From: Acanthacorydalis orientalis
Lineage: Eukaryota > Arthropoda > Insecta > Megaloptera > Corydalidae
Assembly (NCBI GenBank): GCA_034766995.1
Contig: CM068313.1
Coordinates: forward strand, 39,807,996 to 39,871,995
DNA: 64,000 nucleotides
Direction: 5' to 3'
In this document: in pieces, positions 36,498-47,922 of the stretch
Numbering within the stretch: position 1 is the first letter of the stretch
How the letters are laid out: each line of letters opens with the position of its first letter
Made by a program: the position numbers and the translations under genes
The notes under the pieces: model-generated
Database searches by the model: none
Told to the model about the DNA's origin: nothing
What the model saw: the letters and a program-made list of their open reading frames with translations, nothing else

Positions 36498-37773
36498 TTG
36501 GGTGTTGGAATTAATTCGTAGCGTTTTCTTCATGAAAAAGAACGTTTATTTTAAATGAAACTGAAAAAAACATATCATTCAACGTATTGTCCATCGTTAG
36601 CCACTTTTTTACATCTTTCGGGCATGAGACGAATACCACGACGGAAGAACGACTCGTCTTTAGATGCAATCCACAAATCGATCCATTTTTTGCAATCTTC
36701 ATAAGAAGTGAGCTTCTTCTCAGACAATCCATGACTCATCGATCGAAACAACTGGTAATCAGAAGGAACAATATCTGGAGAATATGGGGTAGGACTTCCC
36801 ATTTGACCGTTTCCAAGTATGTTTTGACCGGTTTTGCGACATGCGGACGAGAATTGTCGTGCTGCAAAATCACTTTGTCGCGTCTTTCAAAGTATTCCGG
36901 CCGTTTTTCCTTCAATGCACGGCTCGAGCGCATCAATTGTAGTCGGTAGCGATCACCATGATGGTTTTATTCGGTTTGAGCAGCTTATAGCAGCTCACAC
37001 CCTTATGATCCCACCAAATACAGAGCATGAGGTTGAATCCATGGATATTTGGCTTCGCCGCTGGTGTTGATGGTTTGCCGGGCTTAACCCATGAATTTCT
37101 GCGCTTGGAATTATCGTAATTGATCCACTTTTCATCGTCCGTGACAATTCGATGCAAAAAATTCTTCCTTTTCTCCCGTTGAATCAGCAGTTCGCAGGTA
37201 GAAAAACGCCTTTCAACGTCCCTCGGTTTCAATTCGTATTCGACCCGGTTTCCTTGCTTTCGGATCATTCCCATGGCTTTAAGGCGTTTTCTTACCGTCG
37301 ACGAATCAACTCCCAACGATTCAGACAATTCTTGAAGTGTTTGACATGGGTCTTCATTAAGAAATGCCTCCAATTCTTCATCGTCGAACTTTTTCGGCTG
37401 TCCAGGTCTTTCTTTGTCTTCCAAGTCGAAATCAGCACTTTTAAAACGTGCAAACCACTTCCGACACGTTTGCTCAGCTAGAGCATGGTCACCATAAACT
37501 TCCACTAAAATACGATGACTTTCGGCAGCACTTTTTTTCATATTAAAGTAATGAAGTAAAACTCCCCGCAAAAACAAATTATCCGGAACGAAATTCGACA
37601 TATTCGATAAAGTACAAAGTGTTGTTATTTACGCTTCAACCAAATAACATATACTGAAACTGACGTCTAAGGACAACTGTTTTACGGGGAATATTTGGTT
37701 AAAGGGAACAATGGAAAAATGTACTACCTACACCATCTCTTGTAAAACGCTACGAATTAATTCCAACACCTAA
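36498..37773 (-). mobile_element. mariner element, full length 1276 bases
   Basis: Ends are TTGGGTGTTGGAATTAATTC at 36498 and, inward from 37773, TTAGGTGTTGGAATTAATTC. The inverted repeat of about 30 bases differs at one position. TA lies on both sides (36496-36497 and 37774-37775). The transposase fills the interior on the minus strand. It is the best preserved transposon in the window. Confidence 0.95.
36575..37601 (-). pseudogene. mariner transposase (DD34D) with two frameshifts
   Basis: Starts at ATG 37601 (MSNFVPDNLFLRGVLLHYF) and is stop-free for 222 codons. It covers two helix-turn-helix regions (CRKWFARFKS; STVRKRLKAMG), the linker EYELKPRD, and the first catalytic aspartate (residue 156, VTDDEKWI). 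A first frameshift falls near 36935; the next frame gives SSRALKEKRPEYF and ILQHDNSRPHV (second aspartate). A second shift near 36800, in the PHPPYSP motif, leads into YSPDIVPSDYQLF (third aspartate) and on to FFRRGIRLMPERCKKV and a stop at 36575. The normal length is about 345 residues, and all of it is present. All three catalytic aspartates are kept, so only the two shifts clearly inactivate it; this copy is young. Confidence 0.93.
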
Positions 37774-38433
37774 TACATTAATTCCATAATAAAAATCTTA
37801 ATTGTTTTATATATTTGATAAATTTATGTATATTTTTCCAAAAACAGTAAATATTATTAATTTAAAATAATATTTTCGTTTGATATCGTGTAATAATTTT
37901 TAAAGAAACTAAATTTTTAAAATCGACAATTCTGTTTTCGTACTAGATACTGTTTTTCAAATAATTTAATTTTTTATTCTATTTTTAGTAGAACTGAAAT
38001 TCTAGATATTATTTTTATTAATGCGAATAATTGATTATCGAATAACTGATTGCTACGTTGATTATATTAGCGGTTAGTGATTTTTTTCTTTCACTTTTAA
38101 CAAATTTATTGTGCATAATAATTTAAATATGCACTCGAATTGAATATACCACTTTCACAGAGAGGTTTAATTATAACGATCATGTAAATTTCACTATTCT
38201 AATTTTACTTGTAGTTCAAACGACAATTCGCTCGGTTATGTCGTAATACAGGTAAAAATGTAAATATTTCCTTATAATTACTGTAATTTATATAAAGTGG
38301 TTCCATCCGTTTTTGTCTTATATAAAATAACTTATAAAATAATAATCATTAATATGTATATATATATATATATATATAATATATAATATATATAATATAT
38401 ATATAATATATATTATATATATATATATATATA
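37774..38433. other. AT-rich, one microsatellite
   Basis: No gene seen. Confidence 0.5.
38356..38432. repeat. (TA)n with ATATAATAT variants
   Basis: The array ends at the TA target of the palindromic MITE. Confidence 0.95.
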
Positions 38434-38641
38434 GTGCGATTCAGTTTGGGATTCTACATGGAAATATTAAAAGGGAGACACAGGGGTTAAGAAAATCATG
38501 TTATTTTTTATTTAGTATTTTAGTTCAATTCAATACTTAAATACAATTGGACTAAAATACTAAATGGAGAATAACATGTGTTTTGTTAATTGTTGCGTTT
38601 TCTTTCAATACTTTCATGTGGACACCTAAGTTGAATCTCAC
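38434..38641. mobile_element. Palindromic TA-flanked MITE, complete
   Basis: 208 bases with TA at 38432-38433 and 38642-38643. Nearly the entire element is an inverted repeat: GTGCGATTCAGTTTGGG at the left, GTGAGATTCAACTTAGG inward from the right, and AGTATTTTAGTTCAATT facing AATTGGACTAAAATACT in the middle. Tc1/mariner origin is likely from the TA target (inference). Confidence 0.85.
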
Positions 38642-38850
38642 TACATTTAAAAACCTTCTATTATAAAACACTTCTGTCTTCCTATTTCTATACACACATA
38701 TGTAAATATACACGAGTACGAATAACAGCAATTGTGTATTTTATAAGAAAAAAGAAACAATTATTTACATAATTTACTTTATTACAAATGCTAGCTATCA
38801 TAAATTTAAAATATTTTTTAGTCAGTATTCAACATTATAATAATAAAAAC

Positions 38851-39177
38851 CAACGGTGTACAAACTGCGGCTCCCAAAGCTACTCTATAGTGGGTTTCAT
38901 TGCCATTTTTCCTAAACTTTTATGTTAATAATCTATAGTAGTAATCAATAGCTATATTTTAAACTATTAACTGCAAAAACGAAGACTCAATCAAAGTCTT
39001 CAACTAGTAGAGATTAAACATATTCAGCTTTGTTGAGTTGGACTTACTATATATTTATATTTTTTATAATTTATAAAAACAATTTTGAAATAATATTTTC
39101 TGTGGTTGTTGAACATTCAAAAATGTATGAAAAGTATTATATGTGGCTCTTATTATCGAAGAAGTTGCCCACCCCTA
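38851..39177 (-). mobile_element. hAT MITE, deleted copy, with near-exact 8-base duplication
   Basis: 327 bases. The left end CAACGGTGTACAAACTGCGG and the right end, inward, TAGGGGTGGGCAACTTCTTC are the two distinct hAT ends. Flanks ATAAAAAC and ATATAAAC agree at seven of eight bases. It is the reverse-oriented, shorter relative of the hAT at 60076-60753. Confidence 0.88.
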
Positions 39178-39940
39178 ATATAAACTTTTGGTTTAAATAA
39201 TGTAAAAAAAATATATAACTAAACAAATATAACTTCATCTATAAATTAACATTCTACTGAAATATGCTATTTCAAATATATTAAAGATATCTCAATAATT
39301 TTATTTTAATACAAATTAGAAAATTATTATTTTTAAGAAATTACGAAAGCTCAGGTGTTAATTAATTTTTATCACAACTAGATAAAAAAACCATTATCGA
39401 TTCTATACTATCATGCATAAATGATTCGATTTGTGGTTTCTACTATTTAATATATTGTTAGGTAGATACAGTTTGCAGTACTATAAATGAAATATTCAAT
39501 TAATTTTATTCTAATTTTATAACGGGTTTATAATCTAACGAAGTCCATAACAATTAATCTAAAATCACGTTATAAGAATGACATGAATGATTCTCTGCTT
39601 ATTAACACTTTAACAAGATAAATAAACAAATTAAAGTTTTCTTTTGCATTCCGTTAAAAAACGTATCCTCAGTATCAATTTGAGAACATTTTTTTTATAA
39701 ATAAAAATGTGTGCTTTCATACTCACTTTAGTTAGAGAAAATGTTGGAAATTGTCCCGATGTGTTTTGAGACTTACATCTAAAGCTCTTATCTTCTTTGA
39801 AAGTGTGCACGCTATCTCATTCAGACAGATGTTTCCGATTAAATATGATGGTTTCCTTACGTTTCCGAAAACTGTGAGAATTATCTCGTTTATTACTTCG
39901 AAGTTCGTTCTTTCTTTCATTTCATATACTGGTATTATCC

Positions 39941-39941
<1 letters not shown>

Positions 39942-39999
<58 letters not shown>

Positions 40000-40001
40000 G
40001 T
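39942..40001. repeat. (TA)n microsatellite
   Basis: About 24 TA units, then TATG variants. Confidence 0.95.
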
Positions 40002-40235
40002 TTCTATTTTCATTTAAATTAACATTTTTTCATCATATCATGATTGTATAATAAATCAAAAAACTGCTAAATACATAACTTTATTATGATTTAAAATCTT
40101 ATATACAAAATCTAACATATTTTTTAAAATGATTTTTTTTCTAATTTTAATTTAATATTTTGTTTTGCATTCTTTAAAATTAAAATGTAAATGAAAAAGG
40201 TTAAATACAAAAGTGTAAAAAATATATTTACATTG

Positions 40236-40236
<1 letters not shown>

Positions 40237-40280
<44 letters not shown>
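40237..40280. repeat. (TA)n microsatellite at a hAT end
   Basis: About 20 TA units directly before the partial hAT copy. Confidence 0.95.
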
Positions 40281-40600
40281 TGTTTAACATTTCTAGAAAG
40301 TTTTCATTTCTCAAGGAAAGAAAAAATTACCTCTCATTTCCTAAGAATTCTGATATAATATATTAATAACATTTTCCGGATAAAATTCAGTTTAAAAGGT
40401 TATATAACAGTAAAATATCACTTTTTAATACTGAATTCATACATTTTATTTATTATTTTAACACAAAATACAATATGTAGATACAAAAATGATTGCAAAC
40501 AAAATTTAATGCGTTTATTGTTCAACGTTGAAATGATTTTTCAAAAAACATAGTGGATCTAACAGGTACGGCTTTAAAATTATCTACGTTTTTTTTATTC
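40281..40600 (-). mobile_element. Second copy of the 35.1-kb hAT, further deleted
   Basis: Follows 35118-35400 closely (GTTTAAAAGGTTATATAACA, ATATCACTTT, GAATTCAT, TATTTATTATTTTAACAC). It then jumps over the transposase tail to the ACGGCTTTAAAATTATCTAC segment that lies at about 35610 in the first copy. The right third is missing. Confidence 0.82.
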
Positions 40601-40604
40601 TCAT

Positions 40605-40655
40605 AATGTTTTTTTAATTTGAGTTTTTTTTTTAATACTTTCATGTGGACGCCTA

Positions 40656-40661
<6 letters not shown>
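40605..40661. mobile_element. Right arm of the palindromic MITE
   Basis: TTTAATACTTTCATGTGGAC, then GCCTAAGTT, matches the right end of the 38.4-kb MITE, then runs into the microsatellite. Confidence 0.7.
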
Positions 40662-40736
<75 letters not shown>

Positions 40737-40746
40737 AGAGAGAGGG
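40658..40746. repeat. (TA)n(GA)n microsatellite between MITE ends
   Basis: About 20 TA units followed by about 20 GA units with AAGAG variants. Confidence 0.95.
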
Positions 40747-40900
40747 TGATTTAACCTAAGCTTCCACATGAATGTATTAAAAGAAACTCAAAAATTAAGA
40801 AAAAAACATGTTATCCCTCATGTAGTATTTTAGTTCAATTATATTTTAGTATTGAATTGAACTAAAATACTAAATAAAAAATGATATGATTTTCTTTGTC
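40746..40900. mobile_element. Palindromic MITE, left part of a second copy
   Basis: GTGATTTAACCTAAGC begins it. The central palindrome AGTATTTTAGTTCAATT ... AATTGAACTAAAATACT is intact at about 40829-40875. The right arm is lost. Confidence 0.75.
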
Positions 40901-41126
40901 ATTTCATACTAATTAAATTAATTACATAAAAGTTAATAAAACGATATGGTATTATACAAAAAATTATCTTTTTTAAATATTTAATTTTTCTCGGATTGTT
41001 TCTATAAGTTAATATATTTGTTTTTTATTCCCAAAGAAATAATGAATTCGACTCAATAGATTTTTTATGTTCGTGTTTTTTTATAAATTCATGTTACGAA
41101 TATTGTTTGTACCCATTTTTTTAAAT

Positions 41127-41128
<2 letters not shown>

Positions 41129-41162
<34 letters not shown>

Positions 41163-41170
41163 TATATATT
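41129..41170. repeat. (TA)n microsatellite
   Basis: About 18 TA units with an AAATA break. Confidence 0.9.
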
Positions 41171-41930
41171 TACATGTTTGTATATACATATGTGTATTTT
41201 ATTAGTCAGCGTTTACACCTTTTCTATGTTTTGATATGGGAAACCAACGGTACTGACAAGTTTTTTTGTGTACTACTTAACAATTCTATTTTTTTAATAC
41301 AGTTAAGATGAAGTCTGTTTAATATGTACTGTGAACTTACTCGGAGTAAGAAATTTTACAGTTTTCTGTACGATTTGACTTATTCGGGATTTTGATCGAA
41401 CAGTTTAAAATAATTTCGGAACAGGAGATTTTTTACTCGAAACTTACTTCTGCTTTTTGCTAGAGTAACGTTTTAAACAACGTTTTTAATCGTCAGACAT
41501 ATATTTTGGAACTAACCTCAATTTTGAATACGATTTATTGTGTGATAAAAAATGTATAAAATTAAATTTATTGATAATTGTCCAACATTAATTGTCTAAC
41601 ATGGTCAAATTTATCAAGTTGAACGTAAGTATACAAATCAAGTGTTGTCAGTAATCGTTTGATTTACTTTAAACTTTAAGTTGTTCGATAAAAACAAGTT
41701 CAGGGTAAGAAAATCAGAATAAAGTTATAAAACTCAAAGGTAGTTCAGAGTACATGTCCAACAGACCTATTATCAATTATATTTCAAAATAATTTCAAAT
41801 TAAAAATGTCACAAAAGATTTAGTAATTAAAATGAAATTTTACTTTTAAATAATAACAGTCTTTAGATATAGTTAATAACAGTGTAAAAAATTTAGATTC
41901 GCTAATAGGTGTGGTGATTTGCTGTGATGT

Positions 41931-41932
<2 letters not shown>

Positions 41933-41984
<52 letters not shown>
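41933..41984. repeat. (TA)n microsatellite
   Basis: About 25 uninterrupted TA units. Confidence 0.95.
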
Positions 41985-41986
<2 letters not shown>

Positions 41987-42249
41987 TTTGTTTGTATGTA
42001 CGTATGAATTACACTGATTGTAAAAAAGCAATGTAACCATCAACCGTTCATACTTTTTTTACGTTAAGTACCTGTTTACATTGTGTAAAGACATACGTTT
42101 ATTGCACATAATGATGTATTAAGTAATTTAGGAAATTGATTATCATCAACTCGGCAGAAAGTAAAATACCATTATTGCGGCATATCCCATTATCAAGTGT
42201 AATCCTCGATATGAGTCCGTATTCTAAAATATCAAACCGTTTATTTTTA

Positions 42250-42760
42250 GCCTCAGGTGTTTCCATAATGTTTTAGGGTTCATTAGTGTAGAACGGTGTA
42301 GCAGCAGCGGTGATCTCAGTCACCTAATGTTTAAATGACCCGGAGCGTTGTGTTACGTAACGCCTCGGAACACAATGACTGAATTGAAAATCCGCTTTAC
42401 TTTTATGCAATTTACCTGTTCGCTCGGTGGGCGTTCGCTAGCGTTGTGCGTTGTTTACCATCGTAGGTGGACCCGTAAGTGGTACCTTTATAACAAGTAC
42501 CGTTGTGTCAGTCAACCCGATCTGTTTATGGCGATTGCAACATGTGCTCTAGCCGATGAATTGTATGTTCTCTCGTCGCTCACGGGAAGAATGGTAAACA
42601 CGACATCGTAGTATTACCCAACACTTACCGTTCTTCTGGATATCATGTCTCACTACTCAATACTCGACGACGCAATGCAAACGGTGAAAAACGATATCCA
42701 ATCTGATTCGAGATCATTCGTTTTTTACACCGAATCTACTGTATAGATCAGTTTTGTTAT
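42250..42760. promoter_or_regulatory. CpG-rich island, possible promoter and first exon
   Basis: This is the longest non-transposon stretch of raised GC and CpG in the window. On the minus strand, an ATG at 42646 opens a six-codon frame (MISRRT) that ends at 42629 directly before a consensus GTAAGT donor, with CpG-rich sequence upstream (42650-42760) as in a 5' untranslated leader. On the plus strand, an 87-codon frame at 42348-42611 is also open and holds another GTAAGT near 42473. Either may be chance. No known protein is recognised. Confidence 0.3.
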
Positions 42761-43021
42761 TCACTGTTGTAATATCGATCACGACGAAAATACTTCCTGT
42801 TTACCAAATAATCTTATAATTGGAATAAATATGCAAATCTGTTTGGACAGTTTAATCATTTCGAATGACTAACAGTTTGAATGATTTCAAATTAAATTTA
42901 TTATTGTATACAGTAATTGTATAATAATCAAGTCCAGTTTAAATGCTTAAACAAAGTAAATAAACAAATAAGTAAATTTCAACAAAAGCTATTTCTTTCA
43001 TCGAATTTTATTGCCAGTTAA

Positions 43022-43245
43022 TCCTTAGTCTTACGATTTATTTTGGAGTAGGCGTGCCCGTCCAAACTAGTTAATTTTACCGTAGTACTGTGTGCACAGC
43101 TTTTATAAGAAAAACTAAAATATCGTACGTCATATTGAGTACTGTTATACATGAGAAGAAAATGAGTTGTAAAGTATGGGGCGGGCGTAGCCGAGTTTAG
43201 CACAGAGACCTGATGCGGGCGATACACACTTTTCCACTCAACGGG
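43022..43245. mobile_element. Possible short piggyBac-type MITE
   Basis: 224 bases bounded by TTAA (43018-43021 and 43246-43249). Ends read TCCTTAGTC on the left and CCCGTTGAGTGG inward from the right, only loosely similar. GC-rich inside (GGGGCGGGCGTAGCC). Low confidence. Confidence 0.3.
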
Positions 43246-43369
43246 TTAAGCTAACGAAGAAATTTCGTAAAAAATCAGTATTTTTACAAGTAATACTATT
43301 TAAATTACTTTTTATAAGGAAATTATTTTTTTTAATCTTGTATGCACGCTTATATACACACACATACAC

Positions 43370-43431
<62 letters not shown>

Positions 43432-43744
43432 ATTCTTTATATTAATTTAAAAGATAGTCTTTCAGTGATATTATAATAATCAGTTATTACTCTGATTATA
43501 ATAAATGCATCTTATCTATTGTTAGGACGTTTCAATAAGTTAAAAATTATTTAAATTTTAGATAGTGGGACTTTTAAAAATAGACAGAAATCTTTATTTG
43601 GCTAACAATTAATAGTACTTTTTTAGACATTCATTTCAGGAGATATAATTATTATTTAAAATACATTATTACAACATTTAACTGGATACCATATTGTTCC
43701 AATTCAATTTGTTTTCAAAACCCATTTGTGTATACAGTATAGAG
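43246..43744. other. AT-rich, one microsatellite
   Basis: Ends with the left flank of a hAT MITE. Confidence 0.5.
43352..43432. repeat. (AC)n(TA)n(TG)n microsatellite
   Basis: ACAC and ACAT units, about 18 TA units, then about nine TG units. The whole array is close to a palindrome. Confidence 0.95.
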
Positions 43745-44093
43745 TAGTGTTTCCCAGACGAAGGCGAGGAGATGGTCTACACGAAAAAAAGTTCGTTTAT
43801 GAATATTTTACGACGGAATTATTTTTTTTATATAATAAAAAGGTAATCTTTTGTTTTACTCTTTTTCAATATATAAAATTTAATTATATTTAAATAAATT
43901 ATAATTAAATATATTTTTCATTCAGCGGTATTTGCTAAATATCTTTTTATTTTTTAAATATATAATAAACTGATCATGTATCAAAATGTGTTATAATTTC
44001 AAGAAAAAAAGTTTACTCCTAAAAATTAAGGTGTTGCGAAACCCCAAAGAGTTCTAAAATGTGTCACTGACCCAAAAAGGTTGGGAAACACAA
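43745..44093. mobile_element. hAT MITE, 8-base flanks GTATAGA(G/C)
   Basis: 349 bases. Ends TAGTGTTTCCCAG and, inward, TTGTGTTTCCCAACC. Flanks GTATAGAG (43737-43744) and GTATAGAC (44094-44101) differ in one base. No coding capacity. Confidence 0.85.
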
Positions 44094-44101
44094 GTATAGA
44101 C

Positions 44102-44407
44102 ACACATTGTATTTATTTATTTATTTTATTTCAAATTACAAATCTATTACATTCTTTTAAAAAATTAATGGTACAATACCATATTGTAGTTCAACCATGT
44201 GTACCGACACAAACACGTATTTATACATAGATGTACACTTGCACTTACATCCATTTGTTTATATACACCCACCGACGAACCTGTACAACGGTATACAGTA
44301 TAACACACGTGCATAGTTGTTCATAGACACACTTAACACACCCACATACAAAAATGTATGCACATTTATGCAGTCGTAACACATCACTTATACTTCATAT
44401 ATACTTG

Positions 44408-44452
<45 letters not shown>

Positions 44453-44927
44453 AAAATTAAATATTTACATTCCTTGTAGTACTTTATTATTTTTTTATTT
44501 ATTCAGACAAAAAAAAAACAGTTTCGGATAGTAGTACAATTATTTGGTATTTTCATTATTTCTCACATTAAAATGTATTATTTTTTTATCATTCTTTATA
44601 TATTTGATTTTAATCAGTTGATATTAATGAAATTATATAAATATAAATTATTAAATTTCGTTTTCGTTTATTAAAGTAGAAATTAAATTATTTTTTTTAT
44701 ATTTGTTATATTAAAACCTTTTATATAACAAATATAAAACACCCTTTTATACAAAGCAAATATATTTTATATGAAACCTATTTGTATATTTTAAATTGAA
44801 TTTTTCTTTAGTAAAGATAAGAATCTCATAATGAGGCCGTAATTAAAATAATGAGACATGTATTGCGTTGATTATAATGAAAATAGTGAGACATGTATTT
44901 CAAAAATGATAAAAATTGATCAAATAT
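44102..44927. other. Cryptically simple CA-rich stretch, then AT-rich
   Basis: Bases 44200-44410 are loosely repetitive in ACAC, CATA and TACA words without a clean period, like a decayed microsatellite. Confidence 0.5.
44409..44450. repeat. (TA)n microsatellite
   Basis: About 18 TA units. Confidence 0.95.
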
Positions 44928-45472
44928 TAGGTTGGTAGAGAAATAATTATAATTTATGATTTCAAATTCATATACATTTTCTCAGTTAATATTTTACTGA
45001 GTTTTAAGTGACACAGAACTTTTGGATGAATAACGCCTAACTTTTGTGCAAGCTCTCGAATTGTTGTTACGTAGTTTTGATTCAACTAACTGCTTCAATT
45101 GGTTGTTTTGAACTGAAAAAGAACGCCTGCGTCTTTTCTTCAAAGCTGTCCTCTCCTACACGAAATTTTTGGTACTTTCCTTAAGAGTACTCACACCAAA
45201 AGCATCGTTTAGTTTACGTACAGTTTCTGCTACTTTATCACCCTTTTTGAACTTATGTAAAAATTGTTATTTGCTTCTTTTCCATCTTTAATGCATTGGC
45301 CAAATTTGAAGAAAAATTAACAATGAAACCAAAGTCGATATTACCAAAATACAGATCGAAAAATGCACTTTAAAATGATATTAACTCAAGAACGATGAAA
45401 TTACACTTTCATTAAAAAAAATTAAGGTTAGAGTTCAGAAAAAAAAACGAGATTATTTTCCTACCAATCTAA
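44928..45472 (-). mobile_element. SETMAR/Hsmar1-like mariner MITE, complete copy 6
   Basis: 545 bases between TA sites. TTAGGTTGGTAGAGAAATAA at the left and TTAGATTGGTAGGAAAATAA inward from the right. Minus-strand remnants of the N-terminal transposase third are more decayed than in copy 5. Confidence 0.87.
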
Positions 45473-47540
45473 TACAATCGATCATATAGAATAAGTCCAC
45501 CAAAAAACTAGTTTAAAAATACCTGTCTAAAAAGTGACTATCAAATTAATATATTAGCTAATAATAATTACTCATCTTTTGGTAAAAAAATCATTTAATT
45601 GTTTAATATCAGCAAAATTACTTGAATGCCTTCTATATTAGGTAAAAATTACTGAATAATTCGAATTTTTTGGATTCGAAAATGTGTTTTACTAGCTTAT
45701 TATAGTTGTTAGTAAACTTCGAACAATTTAATCAGTGTATAATAAATAATTAAACATTCCACTGTAAAAAGGTGTAAAGTTCAGATAAATGAATAAAATA
45801 AAATTTCGATAAGGTGTGATTAATCATTACTGTGTGTTTTTGAATACATATTTAAAAATACTTTATTACTTGGCTAAATCAATACATGCATGTGTTCAGT
45901 TAATGTTTATTTGAATTTTTATAATACACGTAAATGTTTTCCTAAGTAAAAAGTAACCTCGTCTGAGTATTCTATGAGTATTCAATTCTAAGATTTTTTT
46001 ATTTATAATTAAAAATTCACTTTTATATCGTACATTGACCACTCAACCACATACATATAATTTCATGAATCAAGAAACCAGCTTGTGTTTTTTTTGTTTA
46101 AATACTTGTTTCACAAGAGTTTCCTTATTTCTTATCACTAGTGATTTAATAAATAAATCCAGTTATTTTGGTGTATGATTATATTGTTTCGTTGTAATAA
46201 ATGCGAATAATGTTTATTTCAGTAGTTTACGTATGAAAATTGTTTTATATATATTTAAGTAAATATAAAAAAATCGGATAAATATATATATATATATATT
46301 GTTAAAGAATATAACGTTCGTATTGCATTTTAATCTGATTCCAATTTTCTGTGATAGAATAAGTCTAGTAAGTAAAAGTCAATATAGTTTCTGAGATTTG
46401 TGATATCTTCAAGACATAGAAAAATAAAATGAATCCCTTATTTGGGTGGTCACGATAAATCCGACTCTCCAGACAGAAGAAATTCTCTTGTCTGAATCAT
46501 ACATTTTTTCTGAGAAACGGTTGAAGAAACTTGATGCACAAATAATGTGAGTCACGCGGCTTTTCATATCTGAAAAAGACATTTTACAAAAGGGAGAAAA
46601 TTCGATTCTTTGTGTTCGGTTGGAATGAACGTTGTAATATATCAAATATATCATTTCTATTGCACTTGAAAATATGTTGTAAGGAAATGAATATACACTA
46701 TTTTATTGATTCCAAGGTTACATTCTTATTAAATATTTATTTTAATTGTGACTCAGAGTCTATTCGGTTGATAATATTTTGTTTTCAATTACTTGATTAG
46801 TTAAAACTGTAGTCATTGATTCATGTTTGGTTAAACAATAATAATAATATTACTGATCAATCGACACGTTTTTCATAAAATTTATAATATGCCGAATATT
46901 TTTTTACTAATTTGAACTTTTTAACAATTATTTTCATTTTCCTATTTATAATTAATGAACACTCAGTTTTGTATTCGGAACAGAATATTAAAATAATTTA
47001 TTTTCCCATAAATATTGCTAAAAAAAATTCTGCGCGAATAAATTAATGACCTTACTTGATTCTACACTGAACGTAATAAATTTAACATCAAACTAAAATC
47101 AGTTCAATCTGAAAAAAAACCCATAAGCGATTATAAAATAAAATTGTATTACTAGTTTATACACGGAAAAAATATATATATAATACCTTGTTAAAAATAT
47201 CAAATTTTCCAACATATATATTATTTATGTTAGGACCGGTATTGTTGTAGTCTGCTACTATAATCTATAATAATTTATTAAATTCTCACTTTTACTAATA
47301 AATGTTTATATAATCTTATGTAATGACCACTTACAGATAAGCATATACATTTCGAGTAAAGGATGAGTAATTTTTTTTATACTCGAATTTCCTGTTTTCT
47401 TTATGTCTTTGAACGATATCAAAGTATGACGAAATGTCCGGTGGTTTTGTTTTGCGGTATATACACTTGCATTGACGATAAAATAATTATATTTGTTTGG
47501 GTTCGTTTTATCACTTTCAAATAACATTCGTTTACTATAC

Positions 47541-47542
<2 letters not shown>

Positions 47543-47600
<58 letters not shown>
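47543..47600. repeat. (TA)n microsatellite
   Basis: About 28 uninterrupted TA units. Confidence 0.95.
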
Positions 47601-47602
<2 letters not shown>

Positions 47603-47767
47603 CAAAACTTATCCAATTAACTCATTTTAAGATACAAGTTTGTAATGGACGTAGGCGTAATTTTCAATATATATGACTTTCTTCTTATATTTTAAGAATG
47701 AAATCCTATATTTCAATTATTGATCCATAATTAATTAGAGAAGCCCTTAAACTAATTTTTAAATGTG

Positions 47768-47803
47768 TATGTATATATATATATATACACACACATATAT
47801 ACA

Positions 47804-47850
<47 letters not shown>

Positions 47851-47891
47851 TATACAGGATATATATATATATATACACACATATATACAGG

Positions 47892-47918
<27 letters not shown>
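47768..47918. repeat. Higher-order array of (TA)n(CA)n with a CAGG block
   Basis: A composite unit of (CA)n, TATACAGGATAT and (TA)n occurs three times (around 47797, 47850 and 47884). The array runs straight into the left end of the next transposon. Confidence 0.9.

Positions 47919-47922
<4 letters not shown>

Larger units (their letters stand above)
39178..40280. other. AT-rich with two microsatellites
   Basis: Nothing else supported. The open frame at 39751-39940 is of middling composition and not recognised. Confidence 0.45.
40901..43017. other. AT-rich, with a CpG-rich island at 42.25-42.75 kb
   Basis: Bases 41171-41930 show nothing. From 42250 to 42750 CpG and GC rise sharply with no transposon signature; see the candidate first exon. 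Confidence 0.45.
45473..47918. other. AT-rich with microsatellites
   Basis: A 240-base segment at 46400-46650 is more balanced in base composition and open on the minus strand for 81 codons, but no domain is recognised. A short TA run lies at 46281-46300. Otherwise nothing. Confidence 0.4.

Noticed and set aside
36587..37481. Plus-strand frames of up to 120 codons over the 36.5-kb mariner
   Set aside because: Antisense shadows of the minus-strand mariner transposase.
39751..40017. 88-codon plus frame and 93-codon minus frame running into a TA array
   Set aside because: Both strands open over the same stretch and end in microsatellite translation; no domain.
46409..46654. 81-codon minus frame with balanced composition
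   Set aside because: No recognisable motif, promoter or splice context; kept only as a note in the region description.
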